Positions 46,702 through 57,875 are shown, counted from the first letter of the stretch. The stretch: DNA of 64,000 bases from Rhodanobacter glycinis (GCF_006438785.1 NZ_RCZB01000001.1:1499912-1563911); one strand, 5' to 3'. A program made the numbers and translations. The notes: generated from the letters alone by a model not told the origin.

Positions 46702-48533
46702 GCTTGCGCCACGTCCTGCTGTCTGCCCTGCTTGGCGTTGTCACCATGACCGCACAGGCTGCCGACTCGAACACCGACTGGATCACGCCGGCCGAAGCCG
46801 CGCAGTTCCGTACCACGCCAAGTTACGCCGACACGCTGGCCTATCTGCAGCGACTGCAGCAGGCGGCGCCGGGCGTGATCCGTCTGGCCACCTTCGGCAC
46901 CACGCCGGAGGGCAGGCCGATGATGGTGGTGATCGCCAGCGGCGACGGCACGTTCGACCCTGTCGCCGCGCGCAAGGCGGGCAAGCCGGTGGTGCTGGTG
47001 CAGGCCGGCATCCACCCCGGCGAAATCGAGGGCAAGGACGCCGGGCTGATGCTGCTGCGCGATATCGCGGTCACCGGCAAGTACCCGCACGTGCTCGACC
47101 ATCTGGTGCTGGTTTACATTCCGGTGTTCAGCGTGGACGGCCACGAGAATTCGTCGCCGTACCATCGCATCAACCAGAACGGCCCGCACAGCATGGGCTT
47201 TCGCGGCCAGTCGCAGTACCTCAACCTCAACCGCGACTACGTCAAGGCCGACGCGCCGGAGATGCTGGCGTGGCTGAAGCTGTGGCAGCAGTGGCTGCCG
47301 GATTTTCTGATCGACGTGCACACCACCGACGGCGCCGACTATCAGTACGACCTGACCTGGTACACCGAGGATCCGCACAAGCTCGATCCGGCGGTGAATG
47401 CATGGCAGCACGACGCGATCGTCAACCACGCGATACCGGCATACGAGAAGCGCGGCCACCTCGCCTCGATCTATCTGGAGTTCAAGGACGGCCGCGATCC
47501 GCGCAAGGGCATCGTCAACTTCGGTTCCGGCCCGCGCTTCTCCACCGGCTACGCCGCATTGCAGAACCGGCCCGCGCTGCTGATCGAGACGCACATGCTG
47601 AAGTCGTACGAGAACCGCGTGCGAGCGGTGTACGACCTGGTCGAGCTGATGCTGGAGCAGATCAACCAGCATCCGGTCGCGCTGCTGACCACCACCGCCA
47701 GAGCCGATGCCGACACCATCGCCCGCGCCCACCAGGCGCAGGCGCTCGTGCCGCTGACGTTCAAGCCGGATCCGCAGGCGACGAAGTTCGAACTCAAGGG
47801 CTACGCCTTCACGATCAGCCACAGCGACATTTCCAACAGCGACTGGATCCAGTACGACCCGAGCCAGCCGAAGGACTACAGCATCGACAACGGGAACGGC
47901 CTGCTGCCGGATCTGTCGATCACTGCGCCGGCTGCCTATGCAGTGCCCGCGCAGTGGGCGGCGATCATCGACAAACTCGACGCGCATGGCATCCAGTACA
48001 CACGCCTCGATCATCCGGTCGCGACCCGCGCAGAGGATTATCAGCTCGGCGATCCCGAGTGGGCCGGCAAGCCGTTCGAAGGCCATCTGATGCTGCGCAA
48101 CTTCACCCTGCATGCGGCATCGCGCGAGCTGACCCTGCCGGCCGGCACGGTGATCGTGCCGCTGGACCAGCGCGCTGCCAATGTGGCCATCCAGCTGCTC
48201 GAACCGCAGGCGCCTGATTCACTGCTGCACTGGGGTTATCTCAATGCGGTGTTCGAGGCCAAGGAGTACGGCGAACCACGCGTGGTGGAGAAGCTGGCGC
48301 GCGAGATGCTGGCGAAGGATCCGGTACTGAAGGCGGAATTCGAACGCAGGCTGCACGACGACCCCGCCTTCACTGCCAGCCCTGGCGCCCGGTTGCAATT
48401 TTTCTTCGAGCACTCGCCCTGGTACGCCGCCCAGCACGTTGGCGCCTACCCCGTCTTGCGGCTGGATGCGGCACAGCTACACCAGCTGTCGACGAATCGC
48501 GCGCCGACCGGCAGCACTGCCCCTGACCTTTGA
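46698..48533 (+). CDS. M14-family zinc carboxypeptidase, secreted
   Basis: A 611-residue exported peptidase. A signal peptide (cleaved near AQA-AD) is followed by the M14 domain: the zinc ligands H106 and E109 in GIHPGEIEGKDAG, the third His in FLIDVHTTDG (near residue 208), and the catalytic Glu in LLIETHMLK (near 296). The C-terminal 250 residues have no clear domain. It probably removes C-terminal residues from peptides in the periplasm. Translation is coupled to DUF502 by ATGA. Confidence 0.85.
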   Translation: MSLRHVLLSALLGVVTMTAQAADSNTDWITPAEAAQFRTTPSYADTLAYLQRLQQAAPGVIRLATFGTTPEGRPMMVVIASGDGTFDPVAARKAGKPVVLVQAGIHPGEIEGKDAGLMLLRDIAVTGKYPHVLDHLVLVYIPVFSVDGHENSSPYHRINQNGPHSMGFRGQSQYLNLNRDYVKADAPEMLAWLKLWQQWLPDFLIDVHTTDGADYQYDLTWYTEDPHKLDPAVNAWQHDAIVNHAIPAYEKRGHLASIYLEFKDGRDPRKGIVNFGSGPRFSTGYAALQNRPALLIETHMLKSYENRVRAVYDLVELMLEQINQHPVALLTTTARADADTIARAHQAQALVPLTFKPDPQATKFELKGYAFTISHSDISNSDWIQYDPSQPKDYSIDNGNGLLPDLSITAPAAYAVPAQWAAIIDKLDAHGIQYTRLDHPVATRAEDYQLGDPEWAGKPFEGHLMLRNFTLHAASRELTLPAGTVIVPLDQRAANVAIQLLEPQAPDSLLHWGYLNAVFEAKEYGEPRVVEKLAREMLAKDPVLKAEFERRLHDDPAFTASPGARLQFFFEHSPWYAAQHVGAYPVLRLDAAQLHQLSTNRAPTGSTAPDL

Positions 48534-48664
48534 CACTGTCTGACCCGTGACGTTTGACCTAGCGTGAAAAGGTATGGCCGCGATTTGAGGGGGTTCCGAG
48601 GGCGCGGCCAGCGAACCACCACCGTACCCGCCCAACGGGCGAAATCACTCACAGAGGGATATCC

Positions 48665-50797
48665 ATGACCAAGCAGTATCTGAAGCCCCTGGCACTGGCA
48701 CTGGCCGTAAGCCTTGCGCTGTCGCTGAGCGCCTGCGGCAAGCAGGAGTCGGCCAACACCAGCGCGCCGGCCAGCGCCGGCACCGCGCCGGCCACCAGCA
48801 GCACGGTTGCCGCAGCCGCCGCCGGCAAGAGCATTTTCGACGTCAGCGAACTCGACCCGAGCATCAACGTCTGCCAGGACTTCAATGGCTTCGTCAATTC
48901 CAAGTGGGTTGCCGCCAACCCGATTCCGGCCGACCGCACCCGTTGGGGCGCGTTCGACCAGCTGGCCGAGGCCAGCCTGAACACCCAGCACGACCTGGCC
49001 GACAAGGCAGCCAAGGGTGCCGCCACCGCCCAGGCCGGGTCGATCGAACAGAAGATCGGCTACCTGTATCAGTCCGGCATGGACGAAGCCGCCATCGAGA
49101 AAGCCGGCTTCGATCCGATCAAGCCGAAGCTCGACGCGATTGCCGGTTTGAAGAATGGCAGCGACGTGGCCAGCTACATCACCAAGAGCTACGTCGATGG
49201 TGATGGCCAGGTGTTCTCCTTCGGCTCCGGCGCCGATTTCCACCACGCCGACATGCAGATCGCGTACGCGAACGAAGCCGGCCTGGGCCTGCCGACCAAG
49301 GACTACTACAGCGACGCCAAGTACAAGGACATCCGCGACGCCTACGTTGCCTACATCGCCAAGGCGCTGCAGCTGACCGGCGTTGCCGAGGCCGATGCCA
49401 AGAAGCAGGCCGCCGACGTGCTCGCGTTCGAAACGCAGCTTGCTGCCGCCTCGCTGGCCCCGGTCGACGAGCGCGACCCGAAGAACCAGTACCACTTCGT
49501 CAGCGTCAAGGACGCCGACAAGGCCACCCCGAGCTTCAGCTGGGACAAGTTCTTTGCCGCCCAGGGCGTGACCATCGACAAGGGCTTCTCGCTGTCGCAA
49601 CCGAAGTTCTTCGCCGAGTTCGACAAGCAGCTGGCCAAGGCGCCGATCGCCCAGTGGCAGGCCTACCTGCGCTTCCACACCATCGACGACGCCTCGAACT
49701 ACCTGGGCAAGAATTTCCAGGACAACAAATTCGACTTCTACGGCAAGACCCTGGCCGGCCAGCCGGAACAGAAGGCCCGCTGGAAGCGCGTGCTGGGCGC
49801 GGTGAACAGTTCGATGGGCCAGGCGCTGGGCCAGCTGTACGTGGCCGAGATGTTCAAGCCCGAAGCCAAGGCCCGCGCGCAGGAATTGGTCGACAACGTG
49901 CGCAATGCGCTGAAGGCACGCATCCAGAACCTCGACTGGATGAGTGACGAAACCAAGGCCAAGGCGATTGCCAAGTGGGATACGTTCCTGCCGAAGATCG
50001 GCTACCCGGACAAGTGGCGCGACTGGTCGGGCCTGAACATCACCGGCGACAACTACTACGCCAACGTGATGGCGGCGGCGAAGTTCAACTACGACTACGA
50101 CATCGCCAAGATCGGCAAGCCGACCGACCGCAAGGAATGGGGCATGACCCCGCAGACGGTCAACGCCTACTACAACCCGACCGACAACACGATCAACTTC
50201 CCGGCCGCGATCCTGCAGCCGCCGTTCTTCGATGCCAAGGCCGACGACGCGATCAACTATGGCGGCATTGGCGCGGTGATTGGCCATGAGGCCAGCCACG
50301 GCTTCGACGACGAAGGCAGCCAGTTCGATGGTGCCGGCAACAACGTCAACTGGTGGACCAAGGACGATCGCGCCAAGTTCGATGCACGTACCGACAAACT
50401 GGTGCAGCAGTTCAACGACTACACCCCGATCAAGAACAAGCCGGACGCGCACGTCAACGGCAAGCTGACCCTGGGTGAGAATATCGCCGACCTGGGCGGC
50501 CTCAATGTCGCCTATGACGCCCTGCAGACAGCATTGAAGACCCACCCGGAGGAAGCCGGCAAGCAGATCGAGGGCTATACCCAGGACCAGCGTTTCTTCC
50601 TGAACTGGGCTCGCGTGTGGCGCGGCCACGTGCGCGAGAAGCAGGCGCTGCTGTACCTCAACACCGACCCGCACGCCCCCGCCTCATTGCGCGCGATCGG
50701 TGCCCCGTCGAACATGCCGGCCTTCGCCAGCGCGTTCCAGTGCAAGCCGGGCGACGCGATGATTCGTGCGGACGACAAGCAGGTGAAGATCTGGTAA
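48665..50797 (+). CDS. M13-family (neprilysin/PepO-like) zinc endopeptidase lipoprotein
   Basis: A 710-residue lipoprotein with lipobox LSAC (C24) and an Ala/Ser/Thr-rich spacer to about residue 55. The N-terminal M13 region begins near DPSINVCQDFNGFVNSKWV; the active site is H541-E-A-S-H545 in GHEASHGFDDEG, with the third ligand in GENIADLGGL. It likely degrades peptides of up to about 40 residues in the periplasm. A strong terminator follows at 50843. Confidence 0.9.
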   Translation: MTKQYLKPLALALAVSLALSLSACGKQESANTSAPASAGTAPATSSTVAAAAAGKSIFDVSELDPSINVCQDFNGFVNSKWVAANPIPADRTRWGAFDQLAEASLNTQHDLADKAAKGAATAQAGSIEQKIGYLYQSGMDEAAIEKAGFDPIKPKLDAIAGLKNGSDVASYITKSYVDGDGQVFSFGSGADFHHADMQIAYANEAGLGLPTKDYYSDAKYKDIRDAYVAYIAKALQLTGVAEADAKKQAADVLAFETQLAAASLAPVDERDPKNQYHFVSVKDADKATPSFSWDKFFAAQGVTIDKGFSLSQPKFFAEFDKQLAKAPIAQWQAYLRFHTIDDASNYLGKNFQDNKFDFYGKTLAGQPEQKARWKRVLGAVNSSMGQALGQLYVAEMFKPEAKARAQELVDNVRNALKARIQNLDWMSDETKAKAIAKWDTFLPKIGYPDKWRDWSGLNITGDNYYANVMAAAKFNYDYDIAKIGKPTDRKEWGMTPQTVNAYYNPTDNTINFPAAILQPPFFDAKADDAINYGGIGAVIGHEASHGFDDEGSQFDGAGNNVNWWTKDDRAKFDARTDKLVQQFNDYTPIKNKPDAHVNGKLTLGENIADLGGLNVAYDALQTALKTHPEEAGKQIEGYTQDQRFFLNWARVWRGHVREKQALLYLNTDPHAPASLRAIGAPSNMPAFASAFQCKPGDAMIRADDKQVKIW

Positions 50798-50842
50798 CTA
50801 GCTGTTGCTGAGTACGGCGCCATTGGCGCCGCACGAAATCGG

Positions 50843-50871
50843 GGCCCCGCACGCAAGTGCGGGGCCTTTTT
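50843..50871 (+). terminator. Intrinsic terminator of the M13 peptidase gene
   Basis: GGCCCCGCAC pairs perfectly with GTGCGGGGCC around a GCAA tetraloop and is followed by TTTTT. Confidence 0.9.
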
Positions 50872-50927
50872 CGTGGAACACCGCTACGTTGGCCCAAGGA
50901 TTCCGAGCTGATTCCTGTACATGGGTA

Positions 50928-50956
50928 TTGCAAATCATTCTCATTAAAAATATCGT
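50928..50956 (+). promoter_or_regulatory. Fur box overlapping the fiu promoter
   Basis: TTGCAAATCATTCTCATTA (50928-50946) matches the Fur-box half AATGAGAATNATT read on the minus strand. The same sequence supplies a -35 (TTGCAA, 50928-50933) with TATCGT at 50951-50956, 17 bases later, as -10. Iron repression through Fur would therefore block polymerase directly. The leader from here to the ATG at 51162 is about 200 bases and contains no other motif recognised. Confidence 0.75.
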
Positions 50957-51161
50957 ATGCGCCAACACCGGCGGTTATCCGCCGATGAACCTTGCACGTT
51001 CCTGACCACTGACCCTCGTCGGTCGACCCGATCCACGCAGCCATCCGGCGGCGCGCTTTCGGCCGGCCGGAGAAACCTGCATCCCGCCATAGCGAAACAC
51101 CCGCATTGGGCCGACCCGCCCGGCCCCGTCGAGAAGCACCACATCCATCACCGGAATCCCC

Positions 51162-53501
51162 ATGGCCTTCATCAAGTCACGCAAGCATCCAATCACCCAG
51201 GGCAAGCCACAGTCGGCCACCGGCATGCTGACGGCCGCCACCCTTTTCACGGGCTTGGCACTGGCGCTTCCGACCATGGCTGCGGACATGCCGGCAACCG
51301 CTCTCGGAGCGGCCCCGCAAGTAGCAAACGCCAAGAACCTGCCCGGAGTGAAAGTGGAGGCCACCAGCAACGACTATCGCGTCGACAACTTGTCCTCGCC
51401 GAAATTCACCCAGCCTCTGCTCGACACCACGCAGACGATCAGTGTGATCACCAAGGAGCTGATCCAGCAGCAGGGCGCCACCACGCTGACCGAGGCGCTA
51501 CGCAACAGCCCGGGGGTGGGCACCTTTTTCGTTGGCGAGAACGGCGCTACCACGACCGGCGACGGCATCTACATGCGCGGCTTCGACACCTCGGGCAGCA
51601 TCTTCGTCGATGGCGTGCGCGACCTCGGCTCGATCTCGCGCGACGTGTTCAACATCGAGCAGGTCGAAGTCAGCAAGGGGCCGGCCGGCACCGACAACGG
51701 CCGCACCGCTCCCACCGGCGCGGTGAACCTGGTCAGCAAGCAACCGCAACTGGGCAACGGCGTCTCCGGCTCGGTAGCCTACGGCAACGGCCAGCACAGG
51801 CGTGCCACCGCTGACTGGAACCAGACACTGGGCGACAACTCCGCCTTCCGCCTCAACGTGATGGGGCAAGACAGCGGCGTGCCTGGGCGCGACAAGGTCG
51901 AGAACAACCGCTGGGGCATCGCCCCTTCGCTGGCCTTCGGCCTGAAGACAGCGACGCGCGTCTACCTCGATTTTCTGCATGTGAAGCAGAACAACCTGCC
52001 GGATGGCGGCGTGCCGACCATCGGCCTGCCCGGCTACAGCAGCCCCGATCCGAGCCGCCCATTTCTCACCACCGCCGCCAGGGTCGATCCGGAAAACTTC
52101 TACGGCACCGACAGCGATCACGACAACGTGCAGGCGGACATGTTCACTGCCATCGTCGAGCGCGACTTCTCGCCGAACGTCACCCTGCACAACACCACGC
52201 GCTGGGGTCGCACGCGGCAGAATTACCTGCTGACGTCGTTCATGGGCAGCGCCGCCAATCTGCTGACGCCAGATCCGACCGACCCGTCGAGATGGAGGAT
52301 CGCGCGCAGCAACCCGACTTTCAAGCAGCAGGTCAACCGCATCCTGACCAACCAGACGAACATCACTGCAACGATCGAGTCCGCCAGCGTCACGCACAGC
52401 CTCAGCGCTGGTGTCGAGCTGAGCCAGGAAAAGGCGGATACGGTCGGGATGGGCGCGCTCAACGGCAGCGCATGGCCAGCCGCCAACCTGTATGACCCGA
52501 ATGCCAATGTCGGCGGCCTGATCCGTGGTCCGACCGGCGCCGTCAGCCGGGGCAGGACCGACACCGCAGCGGCCTACCTGTTCGATACGCTGAAGTTCAA
52601 CGAGCAATGGCAGGTCAATGCCGGTGTGCGGCTGGATCACTACACCACCGACTTCAGCAGCCTGGTGGTTTGCGGTGCCCGCAACGGCCCGGCCTGCGGC
52701 GCTTTGCCGGCCGGCAGCGTGCTGCCTGGCGTGAACACCAGCAAATCCGGCAACCTGCCAAACTACAAGCTCGGCGTACTGTACAAGCCAGCCGCCAACG
52801 GCAGCATCTATGCGAACTTCGCCGTATCGCAGGAGCCGCCGGGCGGCAACACGCTCACGTTCAGCGCATCGGCCAACAGCGCCGACAACCCCAACTTCGA
52901 TCCACAAAAGGCCCGCACGATCGAGTTCGGCACCAAGTGGGATCTGCTCGGCGAAAAACTGCTGCTGACCGGTGCGCTCTACCGCACCACGGTCAGTAAC
53001 GAACTGGTGCAGGATCCGGTCGATCTGCAGTACTACCAGGTTGGCAAGAAGCGCGTGCAGGGCATCGAGCTGAGTGCGGTCGGCAAGCTCACCGACAACT
53101 GGGCGATCAGCGCTGGCTATACAACGATGGATGCCAAGGTGATCAACGGTAGCGCCGTGGCCAACGATGGTTCCAGCGACCTCGCCTACACACCGAAGAG
53201 CGCGCTCACCGCGTGGACCACCTACCACCTGCCGTTCAACCTCACCATCGGCGGCGGCGCCCGTTATGCCGGCGAGATGAAGCGCGGCACCGACGGCGCG
53301 ATCGGCACGCCGGCCTTCACCGAGGCGTACTGGGTGTTCGATGCAATGGCCAGCTATCCGGTCAGCAAGCACCTCGACCTGCAGTTGAATCTGTACAACC
53401 TGTTCGACAAGAGCTACGTCGCCGCCATCAACAAGAGCGGCTACCGTTACACCCCAGGGGCGCCGCGTTCGGCGATGCTCACCGCAAACTTCCGCTTCTG
53501 A
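51162..53501 (+). CDS. fiu: TonB-dependent catecholate siderophore receptor, Fiu-like
   Basis: A 779-residue outer-membrane receptor. The signal peptide ends near TMA-AD. The plug domain shows [56 protein letters not shown] and [19 protein letters not shown]. The beta-barrel ends in [13 protein letters not shown], a C-terminal Phe outer-membrane signature. It takes up monomeric catecholates or catecholate-substituted compounds with iron. The Fur box upstream and the adjacent PiuC gene support this. Confidence 0.9.
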   Translation: MAFIKSRKHPITQGKPQSATGMLTAATLFTGLALALPTMAADMPATALGAAPQVANAKNLPGVKVEATSNDYRVDNLSSPKFTQPLLDTTQTISVITKELIQQQGATTLTEALRNSPGVGTFFVGENGATTTGDGIYMRGFDTSGSIFVDGVRDLGSISRDVFNIEQVEVSKGPAGTDNGRTAPTGAVNLVSKQPQLGNGVSGSVAYGNGQHRRATADWNQTLGDNSAFRLNVMGQDSGVPGRDKVENNRWGIAPSLAFGLKTATRVYLDFLHVKQNNLPDGGVPTIGLPGYSSPDPSRPFLTTAARVDPENFYGTDSDHDNVQADMFTAIVERDFSPNVTLHNTTRWGRTRQNYLLTSFMGSAANLLTPDPTDPSRWRIARSNPTFKQQVNRILTNQTNITATIESASVTHSLSAGVELSQEKADTVGMGALNGSAWPAANLYDPNANVGGLIRGPTGAVSRGRTDTAAAYLFDTLKFNEQWQVNAGVRLDHYTTDFSSLVVCGARNGPACGALPAGSVLPGVNTSKSGNLPNYKLGVLYKPAANGSIYANFAVSQEPPGGNTLTFSASANSADNPNFDPQKARTIEFGTKWDLLGEKLLLTGALYRTTVSNELVQDPVDLQYYQVGKKRVQGIELSAVGKLTDNWAISAGYTTMDAKVINGSAVANDGSSDLAYTPKSALTAWTTYHLPFNLTIGGGARYAGEMKRGTDGAIGTPAFTEAYWVFDAMASYPVSKHLDLQLNLYNLFDKSYVAAINKSGYRYTPGAPRSAMLTANFRF

Positions 53502-53560
53502 ACTTGCTTCAAAGCACTTCTCCCCTCGGGAGAAGGAAGATTCTCACGCTGGAGTTCTCC

Positions 53561-54241
53561 ATGCTGTTGCACATCCCCGATATTCTCAGCCGCGAGCAGA
53601 TCACCCGGATGCGTAGCGCGCTCGACGCGGCCGACTGGACCGACGGGCGCGAAACGGTCGGTGCGCAGGGCGCCAGGGTAAAGCGCAACCAGCAGTTGCC
53701 GGATGCATCGCCATTGCGGCAGCAGCTGGGTCACCTCGTGCTGGCGGCGCTGGCGAAACATCCGCTGTATCACGCAGCGACATTGCCGCTGCGCACCTTG
53801 CCGCCACGCTTCAACCGCTACGAAGGCGGCGGTCATTACGGCATGCATGTCGACGGGGCAGTGATGGCACTGCCCGTCGACACCGGCCAGCTGCGCAGCG
53901 ACGTCTCCTGCACGCTGTTTCTCAGCGAACCGGACGAGTACGACGGCGGCGAGCTGATCGTCAACGACACTTACGGCGAGCATGAGATAAAGCTGCCGGC
54001 CGGCGACATGATCATCTATCCCTCCAGCAGCCTGCACCGGGTCGCGCCGGTTACGCGAGGGATACGCGTGGCTTCGTTCTTCTGGGTGCAGAGCCTGGTG
54101 CGTGACGACAACCGACGCCGTTTGCTGTTCGAGCTGGATACTTCGATCCAGGCGCTGACCCGATCCGGCGCCGATGCTGATGTGCTACTGCAACTGACCG
54201 GCATCTATCACAACCTGCTGCGCCAGTGGGCCGAAACCTGA
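53561..54241 (+). CDS. piuC: PKHD-type Fe(II)/2-oxoglutarate dioxygenase PiuC (YbiX)
   Basis: A 226-residue 2OG-Fe(II) oxygenase. The metal ligands are H96 and D98 in [10 protein letters not shown] and H159 in [12 protein letters not shown], with R169 for 2-oxoglutarate. Family members accompany Fiu/PiuA receptors and are Fur-regulated. The ATG at 53561 has GGAG upstream. The 60-base gap after fiu contains a hairpin (53517-53535, CTTCTCCC with GGGAGAAG), but with no T-run, so the two genes are probably co-transcribed. Confidence 0.9.
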   Translation: MLLHIPDILSREQITRMRSALDAADWTDGRETVGAQGARVKRNQQLPDASPLRQQLGHLVLAALAKHPLYHAATLPLRTLPPRFNRYEGGGHYGMHVDGAVMALPVDTGQLRSDVSCTLFLSEPDEYDGGELIVNDTYGEHEIKLPAGDMIIYPSSSLHRVAPVTRGIRVASFFWVQSLVRDDNRRRLLFELDTSIQALTRSGADADVLLQLTGIYHNLLRQWAET

Positions 54242-54364
54242 GCCGTGCCGCGTCGGCCCCAACGTACCCGCACGACACATGGCGAAACCCGCCAACCATC
54301 AACTGTTCCCACCGCGCGCTGCGGGGCGGATAATCGTCGGCCCTTGATGCAACACGGCTGAACA

Positions 54365-57205
54365 ATGTTCGTACCTGGTCAACGCTGGATCTCCTCCGCC
54401 GAACCCGAGCTCGGCCTCGGCACTGTCTTGCGCATCGAAGGGCGCGGAGTCCAGGTGCTGTTCGCCAAGGCCGGGGTGCTGCGCCCGTACGCGATCGACT
54501 CGGCGCCGCTGATCCGCGCCGAGTTCCGCGCCGGCCAGCGCGTCGCCGGCAAGGGCATAGCGTTCCTGGTGGAGCGAGTGGAGATCCGCGACGAACTGCT
54601 GATCTATCGCGGCGAGGGCCGCGAGCTGGAAGAAGGCCAGCTTGACGACGAACAAAGCGTGAGCCAGGCCGACGATCGCCTGATCGGCGGGCGCACCGAT
54701 GCCGTGGCGCAATTCGAGCTGCGCCTGGAAGGCCTCAAGCGGCGTGCCGAGGCGCGCCGTTCGCCCATGTGGGGACTGGGTGCTGCGCGCATCGGACTGG
54801 TGCCGCACCAACTGCGCGTGGCCGGCATCGCCTCCGCGCGGCGGCCACCGCGCGTGCTGCTCGCCGACGAAGTGGGCCTGGGCAAGACCATCGAGGCGGG
54901 CATGATCATCGCGCGCCAGCTCGCCACCGGCCGCGCCTCGCGCGTGCTGCTGCTGTTGCCCGACACCTTGGTGTATCAGTGGTTTGTCGAACTGCTGCGC
55001 CGCTTCAACCTCAGTTTCGCGATCTATGACGAGGAGCGTTGCGAGGCGCTGGAGCAATCCGGCGATGGCAGCAATCCGTTCGAGGATGAGCAACTGGTGA
55101 TCGCCGATTTCGGCTTTCTCGAGAGTTCGCCGAAGTACGCGCAGCAATTGCTGGATGCGCCGTGGGACCTGCTGGTGGTGGATGAAGCCCACCATCTGGC
55201 GTGGTCGTTGGAAGCCGCCAGTCCGCGTTACACGATGGTGGAGCAGCTGGCTGCCGTGATTCCCGGCGTGATCCTGCTCACCGCCACGCCGGAACAGCTC
55301 GGCCGCAGCGGTCATTTTGCCCGACTGCGCCTGCTCGACCCGCAGCGCTACCATGATCTGGACGGCTATCTGGCGGAATCGGATACCTTTCAGGTGCTGT
55401 CGAAAATTGCCGATCGATTGCTCGACGGTGAAGTACTCGACGACACGCAGCGCGCAACGCTCGCCGAAGCTTTCCGCGGCGACGAGACGCTCACGGCGCA
55501 ACTGGCCGACTCGACCAAACCGGCGCACGCGCGCGAGCTGCTCGCCGCGCTGATCGACCGCCACGGCACCGGCCGCGCGATGTTCCGCAACAATCGCGCA
55601 GGCGTCGGCGGCTTTCCCAACCGTCTGCCTGAGTGGCACCTGCTGGACGCCGATGCATTGGAGGAGAGCACACGCCAGGCGCTGCTGGCCGAGTTCCACG
55701 CCGATATTCAGCAGCCGCCGGCGTTGATCGAAGTCGACTACAGTGCCGACCCACGCATCGACACCTTGATCACCCTGCTCGATCAACACCCGCAGGACAA
55801 GTTCCTGCTGATCTGCCGCAGCCAGGCCAAGGTGCTGGCGCTTGAAGAAGCGCTGCGCACACGCAGCGGCGTCGGCTTGGCACGCTTCCACGAAGGCCTC
55901 GGCATCGTGCAACGCGACCGCAATGCGGCGTATTTTGCCCAGCCTGATGGCGCACGCCTGTTGCTGTGTTCGGAGATCGGTTCGGAGGGACGCAACTTCC
56001 AGTTTGCGCATCGACTGATCCTGTGGGACCTGCCGCTGGATCCGGACCTGCTCGAACAGCGCATCGGCCGGCTCGACCGGATCGGCCAGAAGCACGACAT
56101 CAACATCCATATCCTGGTGGTCGCCGACAGCGCACAACATGTGTTGGCGCGCTGGTACGACGAGGGCGTCAACGCGTTCCGCATGAGCCCGGCCGATGGC
56201 CGCGAACTGCTGCGTCGCTACGGCGAGCCGCTGACCCGGCTGGCCGACGAACATGCCCGCGGCGACGACAATCGCGACCAGGAACTGGACGCGCTGCTCA
56301 CCGACACCCACGCCAGCCACCAGCAGATGGCTGAGCTGATCCGGGGCGGCCGCGACCACCTGCTCGAACTGGCTGCCAGCCGCGATCTGCATGCAGACGA
56401 TCTGCAGCAGGCCTTCTCCCGCGAGGATCACGACCCGGGCCGTGACGCGTTCGTGCAGCGCCTGCTGGAAGCGTTCGGCATCCACGCGGAGGAACTCGGA
56501 GGCCAGGTGCTGCTGCTCGATCCGCAATACCTGTCCACCGACGCCCTGCCCGGCTTTGCCGAGGGCCCGCAGTCAGTGACGTTCGCGCGCGACACGGCAT
56601 TGGCGCGCGAGGAGCTGCCGCTGCTGCGGCTCGATCACCCGCTGGTTGCCGGTGCAATGGACCTGGCGTTGTCCGGCGAACAAGGCAATGCCGCGTTCAT
56701 GGTCGACGACGTTTTGCCACCGCGTACCGCACTGCTGCAGACGGTGTATGTGCTCGAATGCGTGGCTGATCGCCGGCTCGATGCCGAACGCTTCCTGCCC
56801 AGCCTGCCGATCGTGGTCACGGTCGATACCCGGTTGGCCGAACGCGCCGATTTTGCTCCCAGCGACATCGCCTTGCGCAAGGCCAGCGACCGCAACATCG
56901 AAGTGGCGCGCTACCGCAAGTTCCTCGGCAAGCTGGTGCCGCCGATGCTGGCGCGCGCCGAGATGCTCGCCGGCGCGCGCGGCCAGGCCAGCATCGACGA
57001 GGCGCTCAGCCTCGCCACCGAGACGCTGGATGCCGAACTGTCCCGCCTGCTCGCGTTGCGCGCCGTGAATCCGTCGATCAGCGAGAGGGAAATCGCGGCG
57101 GTGGCCGACGAGCGCACCCAGTTGCTGGCGGCGCTGCCGCAATCCCGCCTGCGGCTGGACGCGGTGCGTTTCGTGGTCAGCGCAGACTTCCTCGCACTGC
57201 GCTGA
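54365..57205 (+). CDS. rapA: RNA polymerase-associated ATPase RapA
   Basis: A 946-residue SWI2/SNF2 protein that recycles RNA polymerase. The N-terminal Tudor-like domains begin FVPGQRWISSAEPELGLGTVL. The ATPase has Walker A LADEVGLGKTIEAG (near 167-180), DEAH-type VVDEAHHL (near 271), LLTATPEQLG, then CSEIGSEGRNFQFAHRLILWDLPLDPDLLEQRIGRLDRIGQ. The length is the family's usual, and the C-terminal domain is intact. Confidence 0.95.
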   Translation: MFVPGQRWISSAEPELGLGTVLRIEGRGVQVLFAKAGVLRPYAIDSAPLIRAEFRAGQRVAGKGIAFLVERVEIRDELLIYRGEGRELEEGQLDDEQSVSQADDRLIGGRTDAVAQFELRLEGLKRRAEARRSPMWGLGAARIGLVPHQLRVAGIASARRPPRVLLADEVGLGKTIEAGMIIARQLATGRASRVLLLLPDTLVYQWFVELLRRFNLSFAIYDEERCEALEQSGDGSNPFEDEQLVIADFGFLESSPKYAQQLLDAPWDLLVVDEAHHLAWSLEAASPRYTMVEQLAAVIPGVILLTATPEQLGRSGHFARLRLLDPQRYHDLDGYLAESDTFQVLSKIADRLLDGEVLDDTQRATLAEAFRGDETLTAQLADSTKPAHARELLAALIDRHGTGRAMFRNNRAGVGGFPNRLPEWHLLDADALEESTRQALLAEFHADIQQPPALIEVDYSADPRIDTLITLLDQHPQDKFLLICRSQAKVLALEEALRTRSGVGLARFHEGLGIVQRDRNAAYFAQPDGARLLLCSEIGSEGRNFQFAHRLILWDLPLDPDLLEQRIGRLDRIGQKHDINIHILVVADSAQHVLARWYDEGVNAFRMSPADGRELLRRYGEPLTRLADEHARGDDNRDQELDALLTDTHASHQQMAELIRGGRDHLLELAASRDLHADDLQQAFSREDHDPGRDAFVQRLLEAFGIHAEELGGQVLLLDPQYLSTDALPGFAEGPQSVTFARDTALAREELPLLRLDHPLVAGAMDLALSGEQGNAAFMVDDVLPPRTALLQTVYVLECVADRRLDAERFLPSLPIVVTVDTRLAERADFAPSDIALRKASDRNIEVARYRKFLGKLVPPMLARAEMLAGARGQASIDEALSLATETLDAELSRLLALRAVNPSISEREIAAVADERTQLLAALPQSRLRLDAVRFVVSADFLALR

Positions 57206-57209
57206 TCCT

Positions 57210-57875
57210 TCAGCGCAGCAGGCGTCCCTTCGGCTTCAGCGGCAGTCGCCCGCGCCAGTACTGGATCAGCACAAAGCCGCCCAGCATGCCGCCGAGATGG
57301 GCGAAATGGGCGATGCCGGCCGCCGTGCCGGTAACCCCCTGCACCAATTCGACCACGGCATAGCCGGTCACGAACAGCCATGCCGGCAGCGGCACCGGCA
57401 GGAAGATCAACATCATCTTTTCCTGCGGATACAGCATGCCGAACGCGAGCAGCACCCCGAAGATCGCACCCGACGCGCCCAGCGTCGGGTAGAAGCCGTG
57501 GGTGAACCACTGCACCACGATCAGCTGGGCCACGGCCGCCACGATCGCGCAGACGAAGTAGTAAACGAGGAAATGACGCGAGCCGAACGTGCGTTCGATG
57601 GTTCCGCCGAACATGTACAGGCCGAACATGTTGAACAGGATGTGGGTGAATCCGCCATGCATGAAGGCGTACGTCACCACCTGCCAGACGCGGAAACCGG
57701 CGTTGACGACATTGCCATCCGATGTCGTTCCGGTGACATCCGGGCCCAGCGGCCATAGTGCGAAGTGCTGGCTCAGTGCCAGGCTCGTCTGGTCGTGCAA
57801 CAGCAATTGCAGCAGGAACACGACAACATTGGCGATCAACAGGTTGCGCGTGACGGGCGGCAGATCAAATGGCAT
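57210..57875 (-). CDS. Rhomboid-family intramembrane serine protease
   Basis: A 221-residue membrane protease with six predicted helices. The catalytic dyad is S135 in GASGAIFG and H193 in AHFAHLGGMLGG. MHGGFTHILFNMFGLYMFGGTIE is the conserved helix 2 with the oxyanion-side His and Asn. The substrate is unknown. It ends 5 bases from the convergent rapA stop. Confidence 0.9.
   Translation of the reverse strand: MPFDLPPVTRNLLIANVVVFLLQLLLHDQTSLALSQHFALWPLGPDVTGTTSDGNVVNAGFRVWQVVTYAFMHGGFTHILFNMFGLYMFGGTIERTFGSRHFLVYYFVCAIVAAVAQLIVVQWFTHGFYPTLGASGAIFGVLLAFGMLYPQEKMMLIFLPVPLPAWLFVTGYAVVELVQGVTGTAAGIAHFAHLGGMLGGFVLIQYWRGRLPLKPKGRLLR

Noticed and set aside
48446..50674. A 742-codon minus-strand frame opposite the M13 peptidase
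   Set aside because: Val/Gly/Leu-rich shadow translation without motifs or a ribosome site.
54299..56527. A 742-codon minus-strand frame opposite rapA
   Set aside because: Low-complexity Gln/Arg/Ala-rich shadow with no domain; rapA accounts for the region.
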